Shown piece after piece: positions 9,523 through 17,733 of a stretch of 64,000 bases of DNA. The stretch lies in the NCBI RefSeq assembly GCF_010692325.1, contig NZ_JAAHHW010000011.1, forward strand, positions 32,322-96,321, in the 5' to 3' direction. Under the pieces are notes generated by a model. It was not told the origin of the DNA, made no database searches, and saw nothing but the letters and a program-made list of their open reading frames with translations. Numbering within the stretch: position 1 is the first letter of the stretch; every line of letters begins with the position of its first letter. This stretch comes from Moorena sp. SIO3I8 (lineage in GTDB: Bacteria > Cyanobacteriota > Cyanobacteriia > Cyanobacteriales > Coleofasciculaceae). Made by a program: the position numbers and the translations under genes.

Positions 9523-10179
9523 ATGCCAGTAATTGCGGTTGTAGACTACGACATGGGGAACCTGCACTCTGCCTGTAAAGGGTTACAGAAAGCTGGTGCA
9601 ACTACCTTAGTGACAGATTTAGCAGCAGATATAGAACAGGCGGATGCGGTGGTACTACCGGGAGTGGGGGCGTTTGACCCAGCGATACAACATTTGCGAT
9701 CGCGTAACCTGGAGCAACCGATTAAACAAGCTATTGCCAGCGGTAAACCCTTTTTAGGTATTTGTCTAGGTTTACACATTCTGTTTGAGGCTAGTGAAGA
9801 AGGCACAGAACCTGGATTAGGGATTGTGCCTGGCACAGTGCGCCGCTTTCGTCGAGAACCAAGTATTACGATTCCCCATATGGGTTGGAACCAGCTAGAG
9901 TTTACTCAACCAGATTGTCCCCTTTGGCAGCATTTATCGGGCAATCCCCGAGTCTATTTTGTCCATTCTTATTATGTTGACCCAGTTGACCCTAGGATTC
10001 GAGCCGCAACTACTACTCATGGGAGTCAAACCGTGACGGCTGCGATCGCTTACAATAATGTCGTAGCAGTACAGTTTCACCCGGAAAAGTCTTCTACTAC
10101 AGGACTGCAAATTTTGTCTAATTTCGTGGCTCAGGTCAAGAGTTACTGCCATGATCGTACACTTGTCACCAAAGCCTGA
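9523..10179 (+). CDS. hisH: Imidazole glycerol phosphate synthase, glutamine amidotransferase subunit
   Basis: 218 residues. A class I glutamine amidotransferase that supplies ammonia to HisF in histidine synthesis. The nucleophile elbow GICLGLH places the catalytic cysteine at residue 81, and the His/Glu pair is in QFHPEKS near residue 190. The oxyanion strand PGVGAFDPA is also present. The ATG is preceded by AAGGGAAAG. It runs in the same direction as rsmD, 71 bp apart, but there is no HisF nearby. Confidence 0.97.
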   Translation: MPVIAVVDYDMGNLHSACKGLQKAGATTLVTDLAADIEQADAVVLPGVGAFDPAIQHLRSRNLEQPIKQAIASGKPFLGICLGLHILFEASEEGTEPGLGIVPGTVRRFRREPSITIPHMGWNQLEFTQPDCPLWQHLSGNPRVYFVHSYYVDPVDPRIRAATTTHGSQTVTAAIAYNNVVAVQFHPEKSSTTGLQILSNFVAQVKSYCHDRTLVTKA

Positions 10180-10250
10180 AAATTATTCTTCTTAAAATTC
10201 TGCTACTACTACTGATTTAATCAGCACGCTCCCCACTGTCCTGTGTTTGG

Positions 10251-10790
10251 ATGAGAATTTACGGCAATCGCCAACTGAAAACTTTGCCAGGACAAATTAC
10301 CCGCCCGACACCAGCACGGGTGCGGGAGGCAGTATTTAATATTTGGCAAGGCAGTGTAGAGAATTGCCGATGGCTGGATATATGTGCTGGTAGTGGTTCA
10401 ATGGGTGCTGAGGCTCTATGTCGGGGAGCTGCTTTAGTGGTAGGGATTGACAAATGGGCAAAAGCTTGCTCAATTATTCGTCAAAACTGGCAACAGATGG
10501 CTCAGGCGCAGCAAGAATTTCGGGTGTTGCAGGGGGATGTGGTCAGGCGATTGAAAACCTTGGCTCCTCAGCAGTTTGACCACATTTATTTTGACCCACC
10601 CTACGCTAGTGATTTGTACCAGCCAGTGTTAGATGCGATCGCTCAATACCAGATCCTCGACAGCCATGGTGAGTTAGCTGTTGAGCATAGCTCTAACTAC
10701 TGGCAACCACAACCAATCCCCAATTTAGAAATTTGTCGCCAGAAGGTCTATGGCAATACTGCCTTGACCTTCTATTGCCCATTAGTTTAA
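10251..10790 (+). CDS. rsmD: 16S rRNA (guanine(966)-N(2))-methyltransferase
   Basis: 179 residues. The N-terminal motif MRIYGNRQLKTLPG, the SAM-binding loop LDICAGSGSMGAEAL and the catalytic DPPY motif (YFDPPYAS, near residue 113) identify RsmD, which methylates G966 of 16S rRNA in the 30S subunit. Complete length. It probably shares a transcript with hisH and converges on petG. Confidence 0.95.
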   Translation: MRIYGNRQLKTLPGQITRPTPARVREAVFNIWQGSVENCRWLDICAGSGSMGAEALCRGAALVVGIDKWAKACSIIRQNWQQMAQAQQEFRVLQGDVVRRLKTLAPQQFDHIYFDPPYASDLYQPVLDAIAQYQILDSHGELAVEHSSNYWQPQPIPNLEICRQKVYGNTALTFYCPLV

Positions 10791-10825
10791 GTCAGGGGTA
10801 ATGGTCAGCTCATGGGAAGGAAAAA

Positions 10826-10939
10826 CTAACCCCCAAGTTGGTTACCCCGTTGGTATTGCATATAGGCAGCAAAAAATAACCCCAATAGAGTAACAGGTAT
10901 TAAGCCAAGGACAATCCCAACAAGCAACGGTTCTACCAC
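10826..10939 (-). CDS. petG: Cytochrome b6-f complex subunit 5 (PetG)
   Basis: A 37-residue single-helix protein read from a GTG start at 10939: [19 protein letters not shown]..., ending [10 protein letters not shown]. Sequence and length match PetG, a thylakoid subunit needed for stability of the b6-f complex that links PSII-reduced plastoquinone to plastocyanin/cytochrome c6. A Shine-Dalgarno AGGAGA (10946-10951) lies 6 nt before the GTG, which decides the start. It is divergent from cytM, another electron-transfer gene. Confidence 0.96.
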   Translation of the reverse strand: MVEPLLVGIVLGLIPVTLLGLFFAAYMQYQRGNQLGG

Positions 10940-11394
10940 ACTAAGTCTCCTAATTAAGTTTTTTTACCTGTTTCTCATATTACTAGGTCTGATCAACCTT
11001 AGGGTGCTGCTGGTCGTCAAACACTAATTTATCAAGCATCCTGAGTTCCATGGGTTGAGATTGCTCAGTCACACTTAGGAGGCTCTGACCTAATGACCTA
11101 AGCCCTGACTTGACTTGAGTACTTTTTCCTATATCCCAGCTTATATACTAAAATGTATACCTTAGATCTATTCCCTTAGTATCAGGTATATAGAGGGAGA
11201 CATAGTGTAGCATATAATACAAATACAACACAAGATCTTGATTAATGACTCCATAAATTTTAAGCTATGTTTATAAACAAAAATAATACTTAGTCTAAGT
11301 ATTTACTTATCATTGCTTAACACAACTTAATCAATGGTTCAGTTTTATCGAGATTACAAGCGCTTTATCGATAGTCAACTTGACAGGAGATCCT
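10940..11394. promoter_or_regulatory. Divergent petG / cytM intergenic region
   Basis: 455 bp, AT-rich, with no ORF of note. It must hold the promoters of petG (minus) and cytM (plus). AT-rich TATACTAAAATGTATACC-like stretches near 11142-11160 and 11180-11230 could contain promoter elements, but none can be assigned with certainty. Confidence 0.4.
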
Positions 11395-11769
11395 TTGGAA
11401 AACCAGCTTGTCCAACCTAGAGTTCTAGTGCGGCGAGTCACCTTGATAGTACTAGTGGCTTTGCTTGCTATAAGTCTTAGCCTGATCGGAATTCCCATGA
11501 TGCAGGATTCGGATCCTTATGTACAAAAGGTTTTGTCCCTGAACGGTGATCCAGTCCGAGGTAATGCTATTTTTCAAATCAACTGTGCTGGGTGTCATGG
11601 AGCCAACGGGGATGGTAATGTAGGACCAAGTCTACTGAATATCTCTAAGAGAAAGTCTGACGTCAGCCTGATTCAGCAAGTGATCAGTGGTAGAACACCA
11701 CCAATGCCTAAGTTTCAACCTCAAACTGGAGATATGGCAGACCTGTTGAGTTACCTGGAGCAATTGTAA
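11395..11769 (+). CDS. cytM: Membrane-anchored cytochrome c, cytochrome cM
   Basis: 124 residues: one N-terminal membrane helix (about residues 16-36) followed by a class I cytochrome c domain with C64-A-G-C67-H68 and a probable axial methionine M104 in PPMPKFQP. The ending DMADLLSYLEQL and the motif NISKRKS are typical of CytM, a low-abundance cyanobacterial cytochrome linked to control of photosynthesis/respiration under mixotrophy and stress. Start: the TTG at 11395 has AGGAG at 11385-11389; an in-frame TTG at 11380 would lie upstream of that site and lacks its own. Its neighbour petG also serves electron transport. Confidence 0.88.
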   Translation: MENQLVQPRVLVRRVTLIVLVALLAISLSLIGIPMMQDSDPYVQKVLSLNGDPVRGNAIFQINCAGCHGANGDGNVGPSLLNISKRKSDVSLIQQVISGRTPPMPKFQPQTGDMADLLSYLEQL

Positions 11770-12167
11770 CCAAAGGTTGTTCGCGTAGCGTGGCCAAAGG
11801 CCAAGGTTAAAGGTTGAAGGTTGAAGGTTGAAGGTTAAAGGTTGTCTGTCAGAATGCAGAATTAAGAATTAAGAATTAAGAATGTAGAATTCCAAATTCT
11901 TAATTCTTAATTCTTAATTCAAAAAGGTTGTTCGCCTTTGGCGTTCCCGTAGGGTAGGTTAACGAAGAGCGCTGAAGAAAAAATATGCCAGTTAAATGTT
12001 GATTAACTTATAATATTTCCGGCGTTGCTGATTGATTTGTGATTTAGCGATCGCTAATTTTGCTAGTTTAAGATTATACCTGAATTCAGCAACGCCCATC
12101 GCTTTTGGTATAAATGTAAACTATAAAAATTTCAACTATCTACTATGGCTAGTCAACGGATAGGTAG
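11770..12167. repeat. Repeat-filled intergenic region with a perfect 24-bp hairpin
   Basis: 11771-11803 is a TTCGCGTAGCGTGGCC palindromic module, 11804-11850 are AGGTTGA heptamers, and 11924-11960 is a TTCGCCTTTGGCGTTCCC module. Between them, GAATTAAG repeats form a perfect inverted repeat: arm 11859-11882, loop 14 nt, arm 11897-11920 (TTCTTAATTC repeated). The same modules, inverted, sit inside the membrane-protein gene at 3074-3302. No gene seen. Confidence 0.9.
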
Positions 12168-13622
12168 TCAACGGGGTGCAACTTGTTTTCCTTCCTGAAT
12201 TTGTTCAGTGGGATGCAAGATGACTATTTCTCCTTCTCGAAGTCCTTGTTCAATCACTGCTTCAAGATTACTGCGCTGACTAATTATAATCTGACGTTTC
12301 TTCGCTTGGTTGTTTTCCACAACAAACGTACACCAAGTCTGGAAGTTGGAGCGCTGGATACTCCCTTGATGATCTGAAAATTGGTTACTTCCCTGTGTTT
12401 CCCCTGTTGCAGATACAGACAAATCATCCCTATTTTGTGCAATCGGGTCCAAGGAGCTATTTTGTTGTGAGTCGCAGCGGAAAATGGCACTTAAGGGAAC
12501 GACTAGCACATCTGAGCTTTCCCAAACTACAATCCGTGTTTCTACCCGGTAGCCATCACCTAAAGGAATTGGGGAATCTACAAAATTAGCGATCGCATTC
12601 ACTCGCTGTTCTTCTACCCCAAGAGCTGAAATTTTGGTAAAGGCTGAGGGTTCGACGTACTTCACCTCAGCGTTTAGGGTGCGCTCTCCCCCCCAATGTT
12701 CAATGAACATTTTTGCTCCTGGCTTGACTTTGACTGCATCAGTAGAAAGCAAATCAACGACAATCTCTAGGTCAGTAGGATTCCCTAGTTCCAACAGGGG
12801 GGTTCCGGCTTCTACATATCGAGCACTTTCCTGATTGACTCGTAGCACATAACCATCAATTGGGGAGTGAATTTCAGCACGGGCTGCGTCATCAGCTAGC
12901 TTGGCAAGTTCAGCTTGAACACTGGCAATGCGAGCATTGTAGACATCAAGTAAATAGTCAGGGTCTCGCTGTTCAGCTTGGAGAATGGCACGGGCTTCTT
13001 TGGCGGCTACTACTTCAGCGGCCACACTATCCACTTCCCGTTGCGCTGCTTCTAATTCCCTCTGGCGGGTAGTTTCTAGCAATTGAGCTGTTTCGAGCTC
13101 TTTACGAGAGATTGCGCCATCAATGTGTAACTGTTGGGAGCGTTTGCGATCGCGTTTTGCTTGCTCTAGTGCTGCTAATGCTTGCTGGACCCGAGCTTGA
13201 GCTTCTTGCTGTTGGGCTATTGCTGACCGGATGCGGGCTTGAGCCTGGAATAAAGCTTCTGGTTTTGGTCGCTTGGTTGCTACCCCATCACGCTCTGCTT
13301 GCCATTGCCTTAGCCGTGCTTGAGCTTCTCGGACGTCTGAATCTAGAGGAAGGCGGTCAATTTGGGCAATTATTGCCCCTTGTTTAATTTTATCTCCTTC
13401 ATCTAGTTTTATCCTCGCCAGCCGACCGGCAACAGGAGCTGAAACTACGAAGCGGGAGCGGATACGGGTCTTTCCCTCTCCATCCACTGTTACTTGCAAA
13501 CTACTCCGTTTAACTTCGGCTAGATCAACCCTAATCGGTGCAGGACGAAATCCTAGGACAACTACTGTGATGATGCCAACTCCAACCATAAGGTAAGTTA
13601 GCCGTTGAGGAAGGTGCTTCAT
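12168..13622 (-). CDS. HlyD-family periplasmic adaptor (membrane fusion) of an ABC exporter
   Basis: About 484 residues. One N-terminal membrane helix (LTYLMVGVGIITVVVLGF), a biotinyl-lipoyl half-motif (GDKIKQGAIIAQID), a long Ala/Gln-rich coiled coil (roughly residues 90-230), the second lipoyl half (AEIHSPIDGYVLRV) and a beta-barrel domain. It would bridge an inner-membrane ABC transporter to an outer-membrane channel. An unusual Ser/Gln-rich insertion (about residues 385-425) interrupts the C-terminal barrel and lacks homology I can name. ATG at 13622 is preferred to an upstream TTG at 13661 that lies inside a HIP1 site. It is last in the operon. Confidence 0.88.
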   Translation of the reverse strand: MKHLPQRLTYLMVGVGIITVVVLGFRPAPIRVDLAEVKRSSLQVTVDGEGKTRIRSRFVVSAPVAGRLARIKLDEGDKIKQGAIIAQIDRLPLDSDVREAQARLRQWQAERDGVATKRPKPEALFQAQARIRSAIAQQQEAQARVQQALAALEQAKRDRKRSQQLHIDGAISRKELETAQLLETTRQRELEAAQREVDSVAAEVVAAKEARAILQAEQRDPDYLLDVYNARIASVQAELAKLADDAARAEIHSPIDGYVLRVNQESARYVEAGTPLLELGNPTDLEIVVDLLSTDAVKVKPGAKMFIEHWGGERTLNAEVKYVEPSAFTKISALGVEEQRVNAIANFVDSPIPLGDGYRVETRIVVWESSDVLVVPLSAIFRCDSQQNSSLDPIAQNRDDLSVSATGETQGSNQFSDHQGSIQRSNFQTWCTFVVENNQAKKRQIIISQRSNLEAVIEQGLREGEIVILHPTEQIQEGKQVAPR

Positions 13623-13674
13623 GAAGTGTCTCAACTCGCGGAATCGATTGTGCGATCGCAACAGTATTTAATTA

Positions 13675-13733
13675 CTACTATTTAATTATTACTATTTCAT
13701 TACTACTATTTAATTACTACTGTAAGCATTAGC
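13675..13733. repeat. Tandem TATTTAATTACTAC-type repeat
   Basis: About four imperfect 14-15-bp units (TATTTAATTACTAC, TATTTAATTATTAC, TATTTCATTACTAC) in the gap between the permease and adaptor genes. Confidence 0.85.
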
Positions 13734-13786
13734 TTATAGCTGATAACTGATAACTGATAGCTTACTAACTATCACGATGTTGATGC

Positions 13787-16153
13787 TTATTCCCTGGTTT
13801 TCAAAACAGCGATTAAGTCCAGACGATTCAGCTGTCTACGGATAATTAACCCAGAACAGAATGCTGCTACTATTACGATAACAAATGTAAAAGCATAGGT
13901 ATCTTTAGTAATAATTAAGGGAAAACGGTAAAGTTCAGAATTATAGGCAAGAGACATTAAAGCAGCTAAACCGTATCCAAGTCCAAAACCAATAGGAAGG
14001 GCGAGTAGGGTAAGAATAACTTGTTCACCTAGGAGAATAAAGGCAATTTCAGCACGAGTGAATCCCATAATCCTGAGACTGGCTAATTCTCGTCCTCTTT
14101 CTGATAGGGCAATCCGTGCTGAGTTATAGACTACGCTGAAGGTAATAATGCAGGCAAAAATTACTAGTACTGCTGTAAAGACTTGCAGATTTTTAGCACT
14201 AATTTCCTCAAAGCTTTCTAGGCTGGCTTCACGGGTGGCAATACCGGTAATGGCGGGTAGACGTTTGAGGCGATAGTAAAGCTGACTAGCAAGGTGAGGA
14301 TCAACGGAGAGGTAAGCACCAGAAATAGTTTGTCCTTCTCGCATCAGTCGGTTGAGGGCATGGATATCCATATATGCTGAGACACCGAGGAGTTCATCCA
14401 CCAAGCCGACTACAGGAACTTGACGCACGGGACGGCTTCCTTCCAGGACTTCCACGGTTAGGGTATCTCCAGGAGTAACACCTAGGATTTCGGCTAGTTT
14501 GGTAGTCATGACAACTCCGTCTGGGGGTAGATGCACGGTGTACCAATTCTTGTCTAGCAGACGGCGGAATTCTCCGGCTGGGTCGATTCCAGTTAAAGCA
14601 CTGCGATAGGTATGATGGTCAAAGCGTAAACGTACTGGTACGATGCGGAAGGGTTCGGAACGAATAACTCCTGGTAAGTGAGTGATTTCGTAACGGGTAC
14701 GTGCGGGACGGGGTTGATTAAAGATAATGGTGAGATCTTCCCGTTGCACTTGGCGGAATTGAAAATCCATCAGGTATGTCAGTGCATCTCCCATGTAAAA
14801 CCCAGTCAGGAGAATTGCTACAGCAACAGCTATTCCCATAATGGATAGGAAAGCTTGGATGGGCTTGCGTTCCAAATTACGTAGGATAATGCGACCGGCA
14901 GGGGAGAAAAACTGCTGTAGACCTAGCCGTTCAATAATGGTAGGTTTGAATTCAGCTGGGGGTTCGGGACGCATGGCTTGGGCTGGAGGAAGGGAAATTG
15001 CCCGACGTACCGCCATTAGTCCACCAATTGCTGCTGCGGTAAAGCTGACTATGATTGCGGTGGCGACTAAGTCTGAGCTGACGTCATAGCGTAGTAGGGG
15101 AAAGCGATAAAATTCAGCATAAAGTTGGGTTAGTCCATTACCAAGCCAAAGACCAACTAGGGTGCCAAGGATACCTCCTACACTGACAATGGCAAGGACA
15201 AATTTAAGATAATGGATACCGATGGTTAGGTTACTGTAACCAAAGGCTTTGAGCACAGCAATTTGCTCCCGTTGGGTTCCGATCACGCGAGAGAGGACAA
15301 CATGCAGTAGGAAAGATGCGATCGCTAAAAAAATCGAAGGCATAAAGGTAGCAGAAACTTCCAAACTGCTGAGTTCATCTGCTAGGATTTGATGGGATAA
15401 CTGATCTTCCCTTCCATAAGCACCTAACCCACCATAGCGTTCCAGTAATCGATCCAAACGGCTAATAATTTCCCTTTCTTGAGCTCCTGGACTTAACGAA
15501 AGGGTGACATCATTAAAGGCACCATCAAGGTCGAAGGCTTTACCCAAGGCTTCCCGACCTATCCAAACCACTCCAAATCGCCGATTATCTGGGAAGATTT
15601 CTCCAGCACCTCGCACTTCATAAACGTATTCTGGTGATAGCGCCTTTCCTACTATTCGCAATTTTTCCCAACGTCCATTAATAATGGCACCCATAGTATC
15701 ACCCAAGTTGAGTTGATTGGCTTGGGCGAAGGCTTCACTGACGATTACTTCATCTCCTCGTCCTGGTTCAATATAGCGACCCTGACGAATAAATAAGTCA
15801 TTGAGTATGGAAATACGACGCTCAGGAATTGAGATTAGTCTTCCTGTTGCTGGTTCTGTTAAACCAGGGATATCAAGGGTGACATCAACCACAATCCGAG
15901 TTTGGGTTTGGGCAATACCGGGAATAGCAGCAATTTGGGCTTTGAGGCGTTCTGGAGCGCGTTTGAGGGAAGCGAAAACTTGGGCAAAATGGTAGCGGTT
16001 GTAATATGTGTCTTGGGTTAGTCGCAAAGAGCTATAGGCACTCCTGGCTAGAACGAAGCTAGCAATGCCACAGGCTACTACTAATGCGATCGCTATTACC
16101 TGACCTCGCAATTGCCATAGGTCACGTAAGAGTTTACGGTCTAGGGAATTCAT
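13787..16153 (-). CDS. ABC transporter permease, FtsX/MacB type, duplicated
   Basis: 788 residues with two FtsX-like permease modules. Module 1: N-terminal helix after LWQLRGQVIAIALVVACG, a periplasmic MacB-PCD-like domain (about 45-260) and three helices (about 265-375). Module 2: RNLERKPIQAFLSIMGIAVAVAILL (about 420-445), a second periplasmic domain, then three C-terminal helices from about 660. Such permeases move lipids, lipopeptides or other amphipathic molecules with mechanotransmission rather than a classical channel. It partners with the ATPase upstream and the HlyD-type adaptor downstream on the same strand. Substrate unknown. Confidence 0.9.
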   Translation of the reverse strand: MNSLDRKLLRDLWQLRGQVIAIALVVACGIASFVLARSAYSSLRLTQDTYYNRYHFAQVFASLKRAPERLKAQIAAIPGIAQTQTRIVVDVTLDIPGLTEPATGRLISIPERRISILNDLFIRQGRYIEPGRGDEVIVSEAFAQANQLNLGDTMGAIINGRWEKLRIVGKALSPEYVYEVRGAGEIFPDNRRFGVVWIGREALGKAFDLDGAFNDVTLSLSPGAQEREIISRLDRLLERYGGLGAYGREDQLSHQILADELSSLEVSATFMPSIFLAIASFLLHVVLSRVIGTQREQIAVLKAFGYSNLTIGIHYLKFVLAIVSVGGILGTLVGLWLGNGLTQLYAEFYRFPLLRYDVSSDLVATAIIVSFTAAAIGGLMAVRRAISLPPAQAMRPEPPAEFKPTIIERLGLQQFFSPAGRIILRNLERKPIQAFLSIMGIAVAVAILLTGFYMGDALTYLMDFQFRQVQREDLTIIFNQPRPARTRYEITHLPGVIRSEPFRIVPVRLRFDHHTYRSALTGIDPAGEFRRLLDKNWYTVHLPPDGVVMTTKLAEILGVTPGDTLTVEVLEGSRPVRQVPVVGLVDELLGVSAYMDIHALNRLMREGQTISGAYLSVDPHLASQLYYRLKRLPAITGIATREASLESFEEISAKNLQVFTAVLVIFACIITFSVVYNSARIALSERGRELASLRIMGFTRAEIAFILLGEQVILTLLALPIGFGLGYGLAALMSLAYNSELYRFPLIITKDTYAFTFVIVIVAAFCSGLIIRRQLNRLDLIAVLKTRE

Positions 16154-16233
16154 GGAAGTGTAAGACCAACTTCAAGAGCCAATCAGCTTAAAACTAGTGC
16201 CTTGTAATGGGTTTCAAAAGATTGGCGGATTTT

Positions 16234-16332
16234 TTATAACTGCTTCTCTTCTTTGTAAAACAAAGCTTCACACACTAACGTCAAACCAAACAGAAAACAA
16301 ACTAAGAAAGTTGTTAATAATATTGCTATCAT
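16234..16332 (-). CDS. Unannotated 32-residue single-helix membrane protein
   Basis: ATG at 16332, stop at 16234. The product MIAILLTTFLVCFLF... has one hydrophobic segment (about residues 2-24, two cysteines) and a charged tail FYKEEKQL. AAGAGG at 16341-16346 is 8 nt before the ATG. It lies between the ATPase and permease genes of the exporter, on the same strand. I recognise no family; it is not one of the small photosystem or b6-f subunits I know. Whether it is translated is inferred from the start signal, the helix and position. Confidence 0.5.
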   Translation of the reverse strand: MIAILLTTFLVCFLFGLTLVCEALFYKEEKQL

Positions 16333-16436
16333 AGCTAACACCTCTTACTTTGTGACTCCCCCTAGTTCTTTTATACCTCCCGTTTTCTATCGAGCGAAGT
16401 AATTTGATTTAATTCTTAACGTACTCAATCGTTCAC

Positions 16437-17147
16437 TTACCAGTCTAAATCCTCAGGAGCAATCTTAGTCTGATTACCATGTACACTAATAATCTCACCA
16501 CTACGCATCGTAATCACCCGATCTGCCATAGCCGCAATTCCAGCATTGTGAGTAATTACAGCAGTAGTTGTTCCCAATTCCTGATTCACTCGCTCCAATA
16601 CATTTAATACTAGCTTACCGGTCTGAAAGTCTAACGCTCCGGTTGGTTCATCACATAGGAGCACTTGAGGACGTTTGGCAATAGCACGAGCGATCGCAAC
16701 CCGTTGTTGTTCACCCCCAGATAATTGAGCCGGAAAATGGTTAAGGCGATGGGCTAGTCCTACTAGTCCCAAAGCTTCCCGAGGACGCATCGGACGAGGA
16801 GCAATTTCCGTCACCAGAGCAACATTTTCCTGAGCCGTCAAGCTGGGAATCAAATTATAGAATTGGAACACAAAACCGACGCACTCCCGACGAAAGCGGG
16901 TAAGAGCACGATCATCAGCAGTTGATAGATCACGATTATAGAATTTGACTTGTCCGAAGGAAGGAACATCAAGTCCTCCGAGAATATTCAGCAGAGTGGA
17001 CTTGCCACTTCCAGACGGACCAAGCAATACTACAAATTCTCCTGCATAGAGGTCAATAGTAACAGATTTTAGTGCCTGAACATTCACCTCCCCCATCTGA
17101 TAGGTTTTAGTCACGTCACGCACTTTAAAAATAGGTTCATTGTTCAT
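16437..17147 (-). CDS. ABC transporter ATP-binding protein (LolD/MacB type)
   Basis: 236 residues with every ABC motif: Walker [10 protein letters not shown] (about 42-50), Q-loop FQFYNL, signature LSGGEQQR, Walker [13 protein letters not shown] and switch histidine in VITHN. It is the cytosolic motor of the exporter whose permease and adaptor are the next genes. First gene of the operon; the promoter should be within 17148-17400. Confidence 0.95.
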   Translation of the reverse strand: MNNEPIFKVRDVTKTYQMGEVNVQALKSVTIDLYAGEFVVLLGPSGSGKSTLLNILGGLDVPSFGQVKFYNRDLSTADDRALTRFRRECVGFVFQFYNLIPSLTAQENVALVTEIAPRPMRPREALGLVGLAHRLNHFPAQLSGGEQQRVAIARAIAKRPQVLLCDEPTGALDFQTGKLVLNVLERVNQELGTTTAVITHNAGIAAMADRVITMRSGEIISVHGNQTKIAPEDLDW

Positions 17148-17733
17148 ATAGCGGTTGGCGACTTTATTAAGTACGTATTTCTAGGTTTTTAGGGAACAGG
17201 TAACAGGGAACAAGGAACAGGGAATAGAGTATTTAGCATTCAACCTAAGTTATTTATTATTGCCAATTTCAAAATTTAATTAATCTTTTTTCTTCCATTC
17301 ATTTTTATAATTAAAATATCTACAAATTGCTATAAGTCATGATTAATTATTTCACTAGTAATGACTAGATATAATTTCTAAATAAATTGTGATAATTATT
17401 GTCTACTATTCCCGATTCCCGATTCCCGATTCCCGATTCCCGATTCCCGATTCCCGATTCCCGATTCACGATTCCCGATTCCCGATTCCCGATTCCAGAT
17501 TCCCTACTCCCTACTCCCGAATTACGATTTCCGCTCCCCGATTCTAGATTCCCGAGTCCCGATTTAACCGTCCAGAATCACTAATCAGCTAGTAAGGTAA
17601 TTTGGCATTTCACAACCCAAGATGCACGAATTAAATTGAAGCATCAATATCGCTGTTTTTGAAGATGTTGAATCCGACAATTCTAATGCATCAAATTAAG
17701 CTTGCCACGCCACTACGGCTGTGAGAGCAAAAG
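17148..17733. repeat. Gene-free region with ATTCCCG heptamer array
   Basis: 586 bp with no gene. 17407-17502 is a near-perfect array of the 7-mer ATTCCCG (about 13 copies), followed to about 17570 by degenerate copies. AT-rich DNA at 17250-17400 separates the array from the exporter operon and may carry its promoter; 'GGGAACAGG' repeats lie at 17190-17222. Confidence 0.9.

Noticed and set aside
17407..17502. Regularly repeated units that could suggest a CRISPR array
   Set aside because: The units are contiguous 7-mers with no spacers and no cas genes nearby.
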